Origin: Pseudoxanthomonas helianthi
Lineage (GTDB): Bacteria; Pseudomonadota; Gammaproteobacteria; Xanthomonadales; Xanthomonadaceae
Direction of reading: 5' to 3'
Length of the DNA stretch: 64,000 nt
NCBI RefSeq assembly: GCF_017939625.1
Contig: NZ_JAGKTC010000003.1
Span: 186,001 to 250,000 of the forward strand
The translations under genes and the position numbers were made by a program. Below are positions 41,682 to 55,000 of the stretch, in pieces; within the stretch, counting starts at the first letter, position 1, and each line of letters starts with the position of its first letter. Below the pieces are notes generated by a model. It had not been told where the DNA came from, did not search any database, and was given only the letters and a program-made list of their open reading frames with translations.

Positions 41682-42494
41682 ATGCGACCTATTCACTTCA
41701 TTTCGGGGCTGCCTCGGTCCGGTTCGACTCTGCTGGCCGCCTTGCTGCGGCAAAATCCTCGATTCCATGCCCACATGAGCAGTCCGCTCGCGGGTATGGT
41801 CGATGCTTTGTTGGGTGAAATGAGCGGCCGGAACGAGCTTTCCGTATTCATTTCCGACGAGCAGCGCCGACGCGTGCTGCGGGGCATGTTCGCGGGTTAT
41901 TACGGCCCGGAATTCCCGGCGGAAGTCATTTTCGATACAAGCCGCATATGGTGTTCGAAGTTGCCGGTTTTGAGCGAGCTTTTTCCGGACTTCAAGATCA
42001 TCGCTTGCGTGCGCCAGCTGTCGTGGATCATGGACAGCGCCGAGAGGGCAATTCGGAAGAATGCTCTGCGTCCATCCTTCATGCTCAATTTTCAAACCGG
42101 GAGCACGGTCTACAACCGTGTAGAGGCGATGGCAAGCGGCGATGGCCTGGTGGGATATTCCTACAACGGATTGAAGGAAGCGTTCTATGGCGAACATGCG
42201 CAGCACTTGATGCTGTTGCAGTACGAAACGCTGGTTCGCGACCCTGCCGGAGCCATGGCGGCGATTTACGATTTCATCGGCGCGCCGCCGTTCCGGCACG
42301 ATTTCGATAACGTGCAATTCGATGTCGGCGAGTACGACGAGCGCACCGGCATGCCGGGCTTGCATGCGGTCGGCAGGAAAGTGGCAGCACCGGACCGGTC
42401 GACCGTGCTGCCGCTGGATATATTCCGGCGTTTCGAAAACGAAGCGTTCTGGCTCAATGCGCAGGCCAACATTCGGGGCGTGCAGGTGGTGTAA
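41682..42494 (+). CDS. Sulfotransferase-family protein
   Basis: The 270-residue product starts at ATG 41682 after a strong GGAGGGGAAGG. The PAPS-binding loop is at the N-terminus (FISGLPRSGSTLLAALLRQN). A 3'-phosphate-binding-type segment follows (KIIACVRQLSWIMDSAERAIR), then YSYNGLKEAF, LLQYETLVRDPAGAMAAIYDFIG and a C-terminal region with VGEYDERTG and GLHAVGRKV. There is no signal peptide, so it acts in the cytoplasm before export. The acceptor is unknown; candidates are protein tyrosine, lipid or polysaccharide. It lies between the signalling locus and giant autotransporter 2, on the same strand. Confidence 0.87.
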   Translation: MRPIHFISGLPRSGSTLLAALLRQNPRFHAHMSSPLAGMVDALLGEMSGRNELSVFISDEQRRRVLRGMFAGYYGPEFPAEVIFDTSRIWCSKLPVLSELFPDFKIIACVRQLSWIMDSAERAIRKNALRPSFMLNFQTGSTVYNRVEAMASGDGLVGYSYNGLKEAFYGEHAQHLMLLQYETLVRDPAGAMAAIYDFIGAPPFRHDFDNVQFDVGEYDERTGMPGLHAVGRKVAAPDRSTVLPLDIFRRFENEAFWLNAQANIRGVQVV

Positions 42495-43096
42495 GTCCCG
42501 GACTGGCGGCTATCTGCTGGAGGGGCCGAAGCGGGGGGCGAGGTGCAGTTCAGAGCGATATGCAGGAGCGGTGTGCTCTACACGGTGCTTCGCCGAGAGC
42601 GTTACTCTCCGGAGGCAAAAGCGCAATGTCAGAAGCATGGGTGCGTGGAATCCCCGACCATGGCTGTTCTGTCCTCCGAAAGCTTGAATGCGATCTAGGA
42701 TTTTTCCCAATTTCCGTCGCGATTCGCCCCATTTAGCATATCGATGCAGCAAAGGTTTTCTGGCAGTGGCTATAGTGCTGTCAGGGGGACACTGTTGATC
42801 GGCACGTCAGTCATGAACAGCCCGCTCGGCGGGCGATCGGTCGTACCGGACCCTGCAATCTGTAACGAGTCCGTTTAGACCATCGCCCCGGTCCGTCGAT
42901 GCAAAGCGCATTCGCGCGGTCTCGGGCAGGCTCCTGGTTTCTTTTCGTACGTGCTGCGTCCAGCGCATCGGCAATGCGACGTCGTACCCGTGCCATCGGT
43001 ACTGACGACTTCCCCCTGCAAGGAATCGATGCGTCCACATTCGGCGCACCTCGGTCCATACCGTCCCGCCAGGACGATCAATGACAGGGGTCAATC
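42495..43096. other. Promoter and long leader of giant autotransporter 2
   Basis: These 602 bases hold the motif-D promoter (42696-42739). A predicted leader of about 350 bases follows, with a small GCCCGC/GCGGGC hairpin at 42820-42834. Before the promoter I see no gene; short frames lack ribosome-binding sites and family features. Confidence 0.55.
42696..42739 (+). promoter_or_regulatory. Motif-D promoter: TAGGA-TTTCCCAAT element plus -10
   Basis: TAGGATTTTTCCCAAT (42696-42711) is followed after 22 bases by TAGCAT (42734-42739). The -35 position is TTTCCG. It drives giant autotransporter 2 through a leader of about 350 bases. Confidence 0.7.
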
Positions 43097-46000
43097 ATGA
43101 ATCGCGTCTTCCGTATCATCTGGTCCAAGTCCCTTCGCGCGTGGATAGTCGCGTCCGAGTTGGCAGTGCGGCATGGCAAGGGTGGGCGCGCGGTTGATCA
43201 GCGGGCGGCAGACGTTGAGGGCGCGCTCGACTCCGACATGACCGATGGCTCACCACCGGCGACGGCTTGGCCGTTGCGTGCGTCCATTCTGATGGCGTTG
43301 CTGATGGCTTATGCGCCTGCCTGGGCCGCCGACCGCTGGTGGGACCCGAACAACACCGCCGTGGGTATCGGCGGCAACGGCACCTGGGGAACCAGCGGTG
43401 CGTTCTGGAGTCCGAACAACGATGGCGTCAGCGGCCCCTTCAGCGCCTGGAACAACGCCGCGCTAGACGATGCCTTCTTCGGAGGGACCGCGGGGACGGT
43501 GACCCTCGGCGGGCCCGTCACCGTCCACAACATCAGCTTCACCAGCAACGGTTACACCCTCACTGGCGGCACCCTGAACCTGAGCGGTCTCAACCCGACC
43601 ATCGACTCGGGCAGCGGCGCCGTCACGCAGACCATCTCCTCGGTGATCAACAGCACCAGCGGGCTGACCAAGACCGGCACAGGCACCCTGGTGCTGAACG
43701 GCAGCAACACCCTCAACGGCGGCATCAACGTCAACGGCGGCACGTTGACATTGAATGCAGCCAATAGTTTCACCGGCACGATCAACGCTACCGGCGGAAG
43801 CCTCACCATCGGCGCGGTCGGCGATGCCGCGCTGGGCAGTCTAGGCAATGTGATCAATCTGGGCGGCGGACGCACGCTGTCTTCGGCTGGCGCGATCTCG
43901 GCAAGCCGCACAGTCAATCTCACCAGCGGTATCGCCAATATCCGCGGCAGCGGACTCGGCGGCGTGTTCTACACGGGTGCCGGCGGCATGAACGTCGGCG
44001 CGGGCATCGCGCTGACCAACAACGCCAACAACTATCAGGGCCAAACCCAGTTCACGACTCTGCCGAGTTGGGGCGGCGATTCCTATTCTTTCAGTTCGAT
44101 CGCGGACCTGGGCGTGGCGAGTGCGCTCGGCGCGCCCACGACGGTAGCCAACGGCACGATCCTGATCGGGCCGGGTGGCGGCCAGGCGCTGGGCGCATCG
44201 ACACTTCACTACACCGGCGCCGGCCACAGCTCCAACCGCAACTGGCAAATGAGGCCGGGCAACTACGCCGGCGGCGCCTTCCTGCAAAACAGTGGCAGCG
44301 GCACGCTGACGCTGACCGGCGACGTCGCCGCGGTGGGCGGTTCGCAAGCCTTCGGCTTCAACGCCAATTCGGCGGACATGAATGTGCTGGGCGTGATCAG
44401 CAGCAACTCCGCCCGCGGTGCGCAGTTTTCAGCCGGCGCCGGGCATACCCTTCGGCTGGGTACCGCCAATACGTTCTCGGGCCAGGCGACTATCGGCGGT
44501 ACCGGCACCGTCGAGGCGGGAGTGATCGCCAATACCGGCGTCGCGGGCTCCTTGGGAACCGGTTCGGTCTTCGTCAACGGAGGCAATCTCTCCTATGTCG
44601 GCACCGGCGAGTCGACCAACAAGATCGGGAACATCTCCAACGGTGCGCTCAACAGCAATGGCACGGGGGCATTGACGCTGAGCGGGGCGCTGGCCATCAC
44701 TGGCACCGCGAGTCTGGGCGGCAGTTTTACCGGTGCCGACAACGTCGTCTCCGGCGTCATCTCCGGCACCGGCAATCTGCGCAACACGGGCAACGCCACC
44801 TGGACGCTGACCGGCGCCAACACCTATACCGGCAGCACCATCGTCAACAGCGGCGTGCTGCGCGCCGGCTCGGCCGGTGCCTTCGGTGGATCCACCGCCG
44901 CGCAGGTCAACGGCGGAACGCTGGACCTCAACGATTTCGACAAGACGTTCAGCACGCTCGCCGGCACCGGCGGCAGCGTGGATCTGGGCAGCGCTACGTT
45001 AACCCTGGAAGGCGCGTCCGGCACCACCGCAACCTACGCCGGCAACATAACCGGTAGCGGTGGGCTCACCAAGCTCGGCGCAAGCACGCAGACGCTGACC
45101 GGCGTCAACACGTACACCGGTGCCACCACCGTCGGCGGAGGTGTCTTGGCCCTGGACTTCAGTCCCGCTGGCGGCCCGACCAGCAACATCGTCAGCAACA
45201 GTTCCACGCTCACGATGGCAGGCGGTCGGCTTAACATCGTCGGCGCGGCGGGTGAGGCCAACTCCCAGACCTTCAATGGCCTCAATATCGCCGGCAGCAA
45301 CAACACCATCGATGCCAAGTCGGGTACCGGCGGTAGTCTCACCGTGAACCTGGGCGCGATTAGCCGTACGAGCGGGTTGATCAACTTCAACCTGCCGACG
45401 GGCGGCAACATCACCACCACCAACACGACGCTGGGTGGATGGGCGACCGTCAATGGCACGGATTACGCCAAGGTGGTGGGCGGAAACATCGTTGCGTTCA
45501 CGGCGCTGGATTACACAAACAAGGACAACGCAGCGAACTGGCTGGACAACGAGTACATCACCGACTCCACCGGCTTCTTCGGCACGGTGTCCGGCACCAA
45601 GCAACTGGCGGGACTGCGTTACACGGTGGCCAAGTCGACCACGGTGACCGTGAGCCTGGGCCAAACCCTGGGCGTGGACGGCACCATCATCGTCGCGCCG
45701 ACTGTACTGAACACCGACCAGGTGATCGCCGGCGGCATGCTGACTGGCGCCAACGGCGGCGACCTGGCAGTCCAGCAGAACAGCACGGGCAATTTCACCA
45801 TCGCTTCGCAGGTGGTCGATAACGGCACGCCGATGGGCTTCACCAAGGCCGGCACCGGCCTGGTCACCTTGACCAGTGCCAACAACACCTACACCGGCGC
45901 AACCCGGGTAGCGCAGGGCACGCTGACGGTAACCAATATCGGCAACGGCGGCGCGGCGAGCAGCATCGGCGCCTCGTCCGCCGACGCCTCCAACCTTGTG

Positions 46001-49000
46001 CTCGAAGGCAGCACGCTGCGCTACACCGGCGCCACGGCAACCAGCGACCGCGGCTTCACCATCGCCCGCTCCGGCGCGATCACTGGCTCAACGGTCGACG
46101 TCGCCAACGCGGGCAGCAACCTGATCTTCAACGGGCTGGTCACCAGCGCGGACGGCGCGGCCCTGACCAAGAGCGGCGCCGGCACGCTGACCCTGTCCAA
46201 CGACACCAACAACTACACGGGAATCACGACCATCACCGGTGGCCTGTTGTCGGTGGACAGGCTGGCCAACGGCGGCCAGGTCAGCGGCATCGGCGCGTCC
46301 TCGGCCGCGTCGGCCAACCTGGTGCTCAACGGCGGCGGCTTGCAGTACACCGGCGCCACCACCAGCACCAATCGCGGGTTCACCCTGGGCGCGAACAACG
46401 GCACCGTCGACGTGAGCGATGCGGCGACCACCTTGACCGTCAGCGGTACCGTGGTGCAGCAGACGGGAGGAAACCGGACGCTGACCAAGAACGGCGCCGG
46501 TACGCTGGTGCTTTCCGGCACCAATACCTACACCGGCGGCAACGTGATCAACGCCGGCACCCTGCGCGCCGGTTCCACCCAGGCCTTCGGCGGCACCGGC
46601 ACCGTGACGCTGGCCAACGTGGCCGGCGCCACGCTGGACCTCAACAACTTCAACAACACCATCGGCGCACTCAGTGGCGGTGGCGCCAACGGCGGCAACG
46701 TGACCCTGGGCTCGGCGACCCTGCGCATCGCCGGCGGCACCGGCACGTACTCGGGCGCGATCAGCGGCACAGGTGGCGTCCTGCGCACCGATGGCGGCAC
46801 CCAGACGTTCAGTGGCTGCAACAATACCTATACCGGTGTTACCACCCTGCAGGGCGCCACGTTGAACGTCGACTGCCTGGCCAATGGCGGGCAGGTCAGT
46901 GGCATTGGTGCTTCGGGCAGTGCCTCCACCAATCTGGTGTTCGATGGCGGCGTGCTCAACTACACCGGGGGGACCGTCACGACCGATCGCGGTTTCCGGT
47001 TGAATTCGGGCAACAGCACCATCGGCGTGACCAATGCCGCGACGACCCTGACGTTCGGCGGGGCGGTGATCGGCGGCGGCGGTCTGGTCAAAGGGGGGAG
47101 CGGCACGCTGGTGCTGTCGGGCGCCAACACCTATACGGGCGATACCCTGGTCAGCGGCGGCACCCTACGTGCGGGAGCGACCAACGCTTTCGGCCCCTCG
47201 GGGCACATGAGCCTGAGCAACACCGCCGGCGCCCTGCTGGACCTCAACGGGTTCAATACGACGGTGACCTCGCTGATCGGCGGAGGCACCAGCGGCGGCA
47301 ACATCACGCTGGGCGGCGCCACGCTGACGATCAACAGCGTCGACACTCGTTCCTATGCCGGTACGATCAGCGGCGCCGGTAACCTGGTCCTGTCGGGTAC
47401 GGGCGGCGGCACGAGGACGCAAGCGCTCACCAGCTGCAACAACAGCTACACCGGCAGCACCACGATCAACAGCGGCGCCGTTCTGCAGGTGAGCTGCCTG
47501 CCCAATGGCGGTGTCAATAGCTCGATCGGCGCCTCCAGCTCGGATCCCGCAAACCTCGTGATCAACGGCGGCACGCTGGAATACACCGGTGCCGGCAACA
47601 GCACCGATCGCCAATTCACCCTGGGTACCGGCGGCGGCACCATCTCCTCCACCGGCAGCGGCATCATCCAGTTCACCAACAGCGGCGCGGTGAGCCTGGC
47701 CGGCTCCAATGTCGCCCGCACGCTGACGCTGACGGGCACCAATAGCGGCGACAACCTGTTCTCCGCGCAACTGGACAACAACGGCGCCGGCGTCACCTCG
47801 CTGACCAAGACCGGCACCGGCCTATGGCGTCTGAGCAACAACAACAGCAGCTATACCGGCGTGACCCGGATCAACGGCGGCGTGCTCAGCGTCGATCAGA
47901 TGGCGAACGGCGGCCAAGCCAGCAGCATCGGCGCCTCGTCCAGCGCGGCCGGCAACCTGATCATCGGCAACGGCTCCACGCTGCGCTATACCGGCGCGGG
48001 CGATACGACCGACCGCCAGTTCACCTTGGACACCGGCGTCACCTACATCGAGTCCTCCGGCACCGGCGCACTGCAGTTCACCAACACCGGCGCCGTGGCC
48101 CTGACCGGCACCAATGCCACTCGCACCATCGCCCTGGGCGGCACCAACACCGGTGCCAACACGATGGGCGGTGCCATTGGTGACAATGGCACCGGTGCCA
48201 CCACTCTGGCGAAGAACGACTCCGGCACTTGGATCCTGACCGGCAACAATACCTACTCGGGCAATACCGTCATCAACAACGGCAACCTGATGATCGGCAA
48301 CGGCGGCATCACCGGCAATGCCGGCGTCGGCAACGTGATCGTCGATTCGCCTACGTCTACGCTGTCGCTCAACCGCGGCGATACGTTCACCTTCAGCGGC
48401 ACGTTGAGCGGCCCCGGCACACTGGCGCAGGTGGGTTCTGGAACCAGCGTGTTGACCTCGGCGAACAACCAGATCGGGGCCACCACGATCAGCGCCGGCA
48501 CCCTGCAGGTGAACGGCGCCCTGAGCACCCCCACCATCGGCATGACCGGCACTTCGACGCTGGCGGTCAACGGTACGGTGCAGGCGGCCGGATCTACGCA
48601 GGCCATCCTCACCGGCGACGCCGGCGCGCAGACCGTCACCGTGGCCGGCGGCGGCGCGTTGCTGGCGAGCGGCGACCTGGGCGACGGCAACGACACCGTC
48701 TACTTGAGGGGCACATTGAATACCGGGGCAGACTCGCTGAGCCTCGGCGGCGGCGACGACCAGTTGGTGCTCCACGACGGTGCGCAGATGCTGGGTGGGG
48801 GCGTGAATTCCTCCGGTGGCGCCGGCACCGACACCCTGGTGGTCGACACCGCCTTGGGATACACGCTGGACGGCGGCGCCATCGACACCTTCGACATCCT
48901 GGTCAAGGAGAACACTGGCGCGCTCACGCTGACCGGCAACCACCACTATGGCGCCGGTACCCACATCGACGGCGGCATCCTGGATGTAGATGGCGTCCTG

Positions 49001-52000
49001 GAGACGCCCACCTTATCCATGGCCGACGGTACTGTTTTGAACGTGGACGGCAGTGTGGAAGACACCGGCGGCGCTCCTGCCATCATCACTGGTAGTGGCG
49101 GCGACCAGACCATCAACGTCAACAGCGGGGGCAGCCTCGCAGCAGCGGGCGATCTGGGAGGCGGCGCCGACACGGTCACCCTGGCCAGCCTGCTGAATAC
49201 CGGGGCCGGTACGCTGGGCCTGGGCGGCGGCGACGACACCTTGACCTTGCAGGACGGCGCTGCGATCGCCGGCGCCGGCGTGGATGCCGGCGCGGGCGCC
49301 AACGACCAATTGGTACTGGACAACGCCACGAACCTGGCTTTCGACGGTGGCCAGACCGCCGGCTTCGAAACGCTGCTCAAGCAGAACAGCGGCACCGCTA
49401 CGATGACCGGCAGCCAGAGTTTCACCGGCGGCACCACGATCGCCGGCGGCGTGCTGGACGTGGACGGCGCGCTGGATACGCCGACCGTCGCCCTGGCCGA
49501 CGGCACTGCCTTGAACGTCGATGGCACTGTGCAGGCGGCGGGCGGTACCGCGGCGGTGATCGCTGGCAGCGCCGGCAACAACACCGTCAGTGTGGGCGCC
49601 GGCGGCACGCTGCTGGCCAACGGCGACCTGGGCACCGGCAACGACGTGCTCGACGTGGCGGGAACGCTCGACACCGGCGCGGGCGTCTTCGCCTTGGGCG
49701 ATGGCGACGACAGGCTGACCATCCACGAGAACACCAACATCATCGGCACGGTGACTGCTGCTGCCGGCAACGACACGCTCGACACCCACATCGATACGGT
49801 GTCGGACCTGGGGGCAGTGCAGGGCTTCGAGACGCTGGGCAAGACCGGTGCGGGCACGCTCAACATCAACGGTCCGCTCAGTTCGGACTTCCAATCCGTG
49901 AACGTGTCCGCAGGCACGCTGAACGTGACAGCAGCCGGCAGCGTGGTGGGTGCTCCGGGCATTCCGCTGACCACGACGGTGGGCGCCGGCGCCACGCTGA
50001 ACGTGGACGGCAGCTATGGCTGCAGCGCCGAAAGCGACACGATGACCGTGGCCGGTACCGTCTCGGGCAGCGGCACGATCGACCTGTGCGGCGGCGATGA
50101 CACGCTGACGCTGCAGGACGGCGCGGCGCTCGCGAACACCATTAGCGGCGGTACCGGTGCGGCCGACACGCTGGTGCTGGACAACGCCGGTACGCTGACG
50201 TTCGACGCCAGCCATACCGCGAATTTCGAACTGCTGCAGAAGAACAACATCGGCACGGCGACGCTGACCGGCACGCAGAGCTTCATCGGTGGCACTACCG
50301 TCAACGGCGGCGAACTAGAGGTCGCCGGCACGCTGTCCACGCCGACCGTCGACCTGGCGGACGATACGTCGCTGAACGTCACCGGCATGCTGGACGCGGG
50401 CGCCGGCAATCCGGTCGCCATCACCGGCAGCGCGGGCAGCAACACCGTTGCCGTGGGTGCGGGCGGCACGCTGCTGGCCAGTGGCGACCTGGGCGCAGGT
50501 GTCGACACGCTGGACGTGGCCGGAACGCTCGATACCGGTGGCGGCATCTTCGGGCTGGGCGATGGCGACGACAACTTCATCGTGCACGACGGCACCGTGG
50601 TCGGCACGGTCGACGGCGGTGCCGGTCTCGATACACGCACCTACGACATCAACACCACCGCCGTGCTGGGTGCGCTGCTGAACTTCGAAGGCGTGACCAA
50701 GATCGGCACCGGCACGCTCAACGTTACCGGCCCGGGCGCGACCGACCTGCAGGAAGTGCAGGTGCTTCAGGGCACGCTGAACATCGCCGCAGGCGCGAGT
50801 ATCGTGGCTACCGCCGGCAGCTCCCTGGCGACCACGGTGGCCTCGGGCGCCACGCTGAACGTGGACGGCACCTACGGCTGCGGCACCGGCAACGACACGA
50901 TGGACGTATCGGGCACGGTCTCCGGCAGCGGCACGATCAACCTGTGCGGTGGCGACGACACGCTGACGCTCAACGACGGCGCGAATCTGAGCCTCGCCAA
51001 CCCCATCGACGGCGATGCGGGCGCCGGCGACAGGGTGGTCCTGAGCAATGCCGGCGCGATGGCGCTGGACGCAGGCCAGGTCGCCAACTTCGAACTGCTG
51101 CAGAAGGATGGTGCGGGCGAGGCGACGTTGACCGGTGCGCACGACTTCAGCGGTGGCACCGCGCTGAACGAAGGCACGCTGACCGTGGGCGGCATGCTGC
51201 AGACCCCGACCCTCGCGATGAGCGACGGCACCGTGCTCAATGTCAACGGTTTGCTGAGTGGGGGCGGGGGTACCGCCGCAGTCATCACCGGTAGTGCGGG
51301 CGTCAACACCGTCGACGTAGGGGCCGGCGGTTTGCTGGTGGGCTCCGGTGACTTGGGGGCGGGTAGCGATGTGCTGGATGTGACAGGTACCCTGGTCACC
51401 CAGGGCGGCGTACTTTCGCTCGGCGACGACAGCGATACCTTCACCATCCACGATGGCACCACGGTACTGGGAACGATCGATGGTGGCGCGGGCTTGGACA
51501 CCTTCAATCCGGATATCGACACCAGTGCCAATCTGGGTGTGCTGACTAACTTTGAGATCCTGACCAAGACCGGCACCGGCGTGCTCAACGTCACCGGCCC
51601 CGGGCAGTCGGATTTCGAGGCCGTCAACGTACTTGAGGGCACGTTGAATATCGGCGCCGCCGGTGGCATCAACGGGGTGCAGAACGCGACCGTCGCCAAC
51701 GGCGCCACGCTTGCGCTGGACGGCAACCTGTCGTTCACCGTGGGCAACGACAACCTGACCGTGGCAGGAACCGTCACCGGTGCCGGCACGCTCGACATGG
51801 GCGATGGCGCCGATACGTTCACGATCCAGGACGGCGCCGACCTGTCCGGCCTGGCCAGCCCGGTCAGCGGCGGGGCCGGCAACGACACTTTCGTGGCCGA
51901 TCTGGCCGGCAGTGCCGTGCTGGGCGGTGCTGTCGACTTCGAAACGCTGACCAAGACCAACACCGGCACCTTGCATGTCAACGGCCCGGCCATGTCGGCT

Positions 52001-55000
52001 TTCTCGACCGTCAACGTCGAGGGCGGCACGCTGGATGTCGGCGCGGCGGGAAGCCTCAACGGCGTGCAGACGGCGACGGTTGCCCAGGGCGCGAGCCTCA
52101 ATGTGGACGGCAGCGTCCTGTTCACGCCTGGCGCCGACAGTTTCACCGTCGCCGGCAACGTCAGCGGCGTCGGTTCCATCGACATGCTTGACGGCGACGA
52201 CAACCTGATCATCCAGGACGGCGCCGACCTGAGCGGCCTGAGTACCGCCATCGACGGCGGTGCGGGCAACGACACCCTGACCGCCGACATCACCGGCACG
52301 GCCGTGTTGGGCGGCGCCACGAATTTCGAAACCCTGTCCAAGACGAACAACGGTACGTTGACCGTGGCGGGTCCGGCATCGTCGGATTTCACCGCGGTCC
52401 ATGTGGATGGCGGCACGCTGGACGTCGCTGCAACAGGCAGCCTCAATGGTGTGGTTGCGACAACCGTGGCCAATGGCGCCACCCTGAGGGTGGATGGCAG
52501 CGTCAACGGTTCGACTGGTAACGACACCATGGACCTGTCGGGTGCGCTCACGGGCAGCGGCGCCATTGCTTTCGGTGATGGCGATGATGTGCTGACACTG
52601 CACGATGGCGCCGATCTGAGCGGCTTCACCGGCACCCTGGACGGCGGCGCGCATGGCGATGGCGACACCGTCGTGCTCGACAACGCGCAGGCGCTGACCT
52701 TCGGGGCCGGCACGGTTACCCGTTTCGAATACCTGACCAAGACCAATAGCGGCGTGGCGACTCTGGTCGGTAGCCAGGACTTCAGCGGTGGCACCACGCT
52801 TGCGGGTGGCGAACTGGCGATCGTGGGCGGACTGAGCACCCCGAGCGTGGCGATGAACGACGACACCACGCTGACCGTGGCCGGCACGCTGGATGGCGGT
52901 GGCGCCAGCGCGTCTTCGATCATCGGCAGCGCTGGCGTCAACACCGTGAACATCACGGGCACGGCACTGGCCACTGGCGATCTGGGTGCGGGCGCGGATG
53001 TGCTCGATGTCCACGGCACCTTGGACGCCGCGGGCGGCGTCTTCGCGCTGGGCGATGGCGACGACAGCTTCGTGGTGCATGACGGCACCGCGGTGAACGG
53101 CACGGTCGATGGCGGTGCCGGCATGGACACCCGCGTCTACGACATCAACCTCACTGCCGACCTTGGCGCCCTAGTGAACTTCGAAGGCGTGACCAAGACG
53201 GGCACTGGCGTGCTGAACATCAACGGCCCGGCCATCACCGAGCTGCAGCAGGTGCAGGTGCTGGATGGCATGCTGAACATAGGTGCGGGTGCCAGCGTGG
53301 TAGCGATTGCCGGCAGTCCGCTCGATACGCTGGTCGCCGCCGGCGCCACGCTGAACGTGGACGGCAGCTACGGCTGCGGCGACAACGCCGACAGCATGAC
53401 CGTGGCCGGCAGGGTATCGGGCAGCGGTACGATTGACCTGTGCGGCGGAGACGACACGCTGACCCTGCAGGATGGCGCCGTGCTGGCGGCCACCATCAGC
53501 GGCGGTGGTCACGGTGCGGGCGACACGGTCGTGCTGGACAATGCCGGCGCGCTGAGCTTCGACGCGAGCAACACGATCAACTTCGAATACCTGCGCAAGG
53601 ACAACACCGGTACCGCGACACTGACCGGCAACCAGACCTTCGGCGGCGGCACCACGATCACCGGCGGCACGCTGGCCGCGGCTGGCACGTTGAACACGCC
53701 GACGGTGACGATGGGCGACGGCACGGCGTTGCGGGTCGATGGCACGGCGCAGGCAGCGCCGGGCACGACGGTGACGATCACCGGCAGCGCCGGTGCCAAC
53801 ACGGTGTCGGTGGGCAGTAGCGGTATGCTGCTGGCGACGGGCGGTATGGGCGATGGCAATGACGTGCTGGACGTGGCGGGCACGCTCGACACGCAGGGCG
53901 GTAACTTCGCGCTGGGTGCCGGCGACGACATGCTGACCATCCACGACGATACCGTCATCCTCGGCACGGTCGAGGCAGGCGCCGGCAACGACACCTTCAA
54001 TGCCAACATCGCGACGACGGCGGACCTCGGAGCGGTGCAGCAGTTCGAGACGCTGAGCAAGACCGGCGCAGGCGAGTTGAACGTCAATGGCCCGGCCAGT
54101 TCGGACTTCACGACGGTCAATGTGCTGGACGGCACGCTGAACGTGACGGCCGATGGCAGCGTGACGGCGCAGACCACGACCGTGGCGGCCGGTGCGACGC
54201 TCGAAGTGCAGGGCACTTATAGCGGCACGGCCGGCGATGACAGGTTCACTTCGCGCGGGACCGTCATTGGCGCCCTGTCGTTCGGTAGCGGCAACGACCA
54301 AGCCGACTTCATTGGCGGCGACATCAGCGGCCTGACCGCCCTGGACGGCGGTGCGGGCACCGACCGACTCGGCTTCAATGGCCTGGTCCTGGATGACGAC
54401 AGCCTGCCTACGCTGGCCGGTTGGGAGCGCGTGGAGCTGCTGGGCGGCAGTGAATTCACGCTCGGAAGCACGCTGGATCTGGGCGGTGGCGTGCTGGCGA
54501 TCGACGGGACTTCGACGCTGTTCGCCGGAGCTGGTGCGCGTATCGCTGGCAACGTCGAGAACGCCGGCTTGATCGATGTGGGCGCGAACCGCCTGATGAT
54601 CGGCGGCGGCTACGCCGGCAACGAGGGCGTCGTGCAACTGACGGTCTCGCCTGGCACCCTGAGCGCTGGAGGGCTGGACATCGAAGGCGACGTGACTGGC
54701 CGTACGCAGATCGCGTTCACCGGAGACGGCAGCGATATCGCCGGTGGCGGCTTGGCATCGATCTTGGTGATCGATAGCCCGAACGACAACCTCGGAACCG
54801 CGGGCGAGTTCGTGGCGGCGGACGACACGATCCGACTCAACGGTAGCGTCTATCCATGGAAGTTCGGACGCCAGGCCGACAACAACTGGTACCTGAGCGC
54901 GGAAGCGGGCCTGTTGCCCGAAGTGCCCGCATATGGCGTGTTGCCGAGCCTGGGCCTTCTGGCGGCGCAGAACAGCGACAACCTGATCCACCAGCGCCTG

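Noticed and set aside
42812..42880. Short frame in the adhesin 2 leader (MNSPLGGRSVV...)
   Set aside because: It has no ribosome-binding site, and coding potential cannot be judged at this length.
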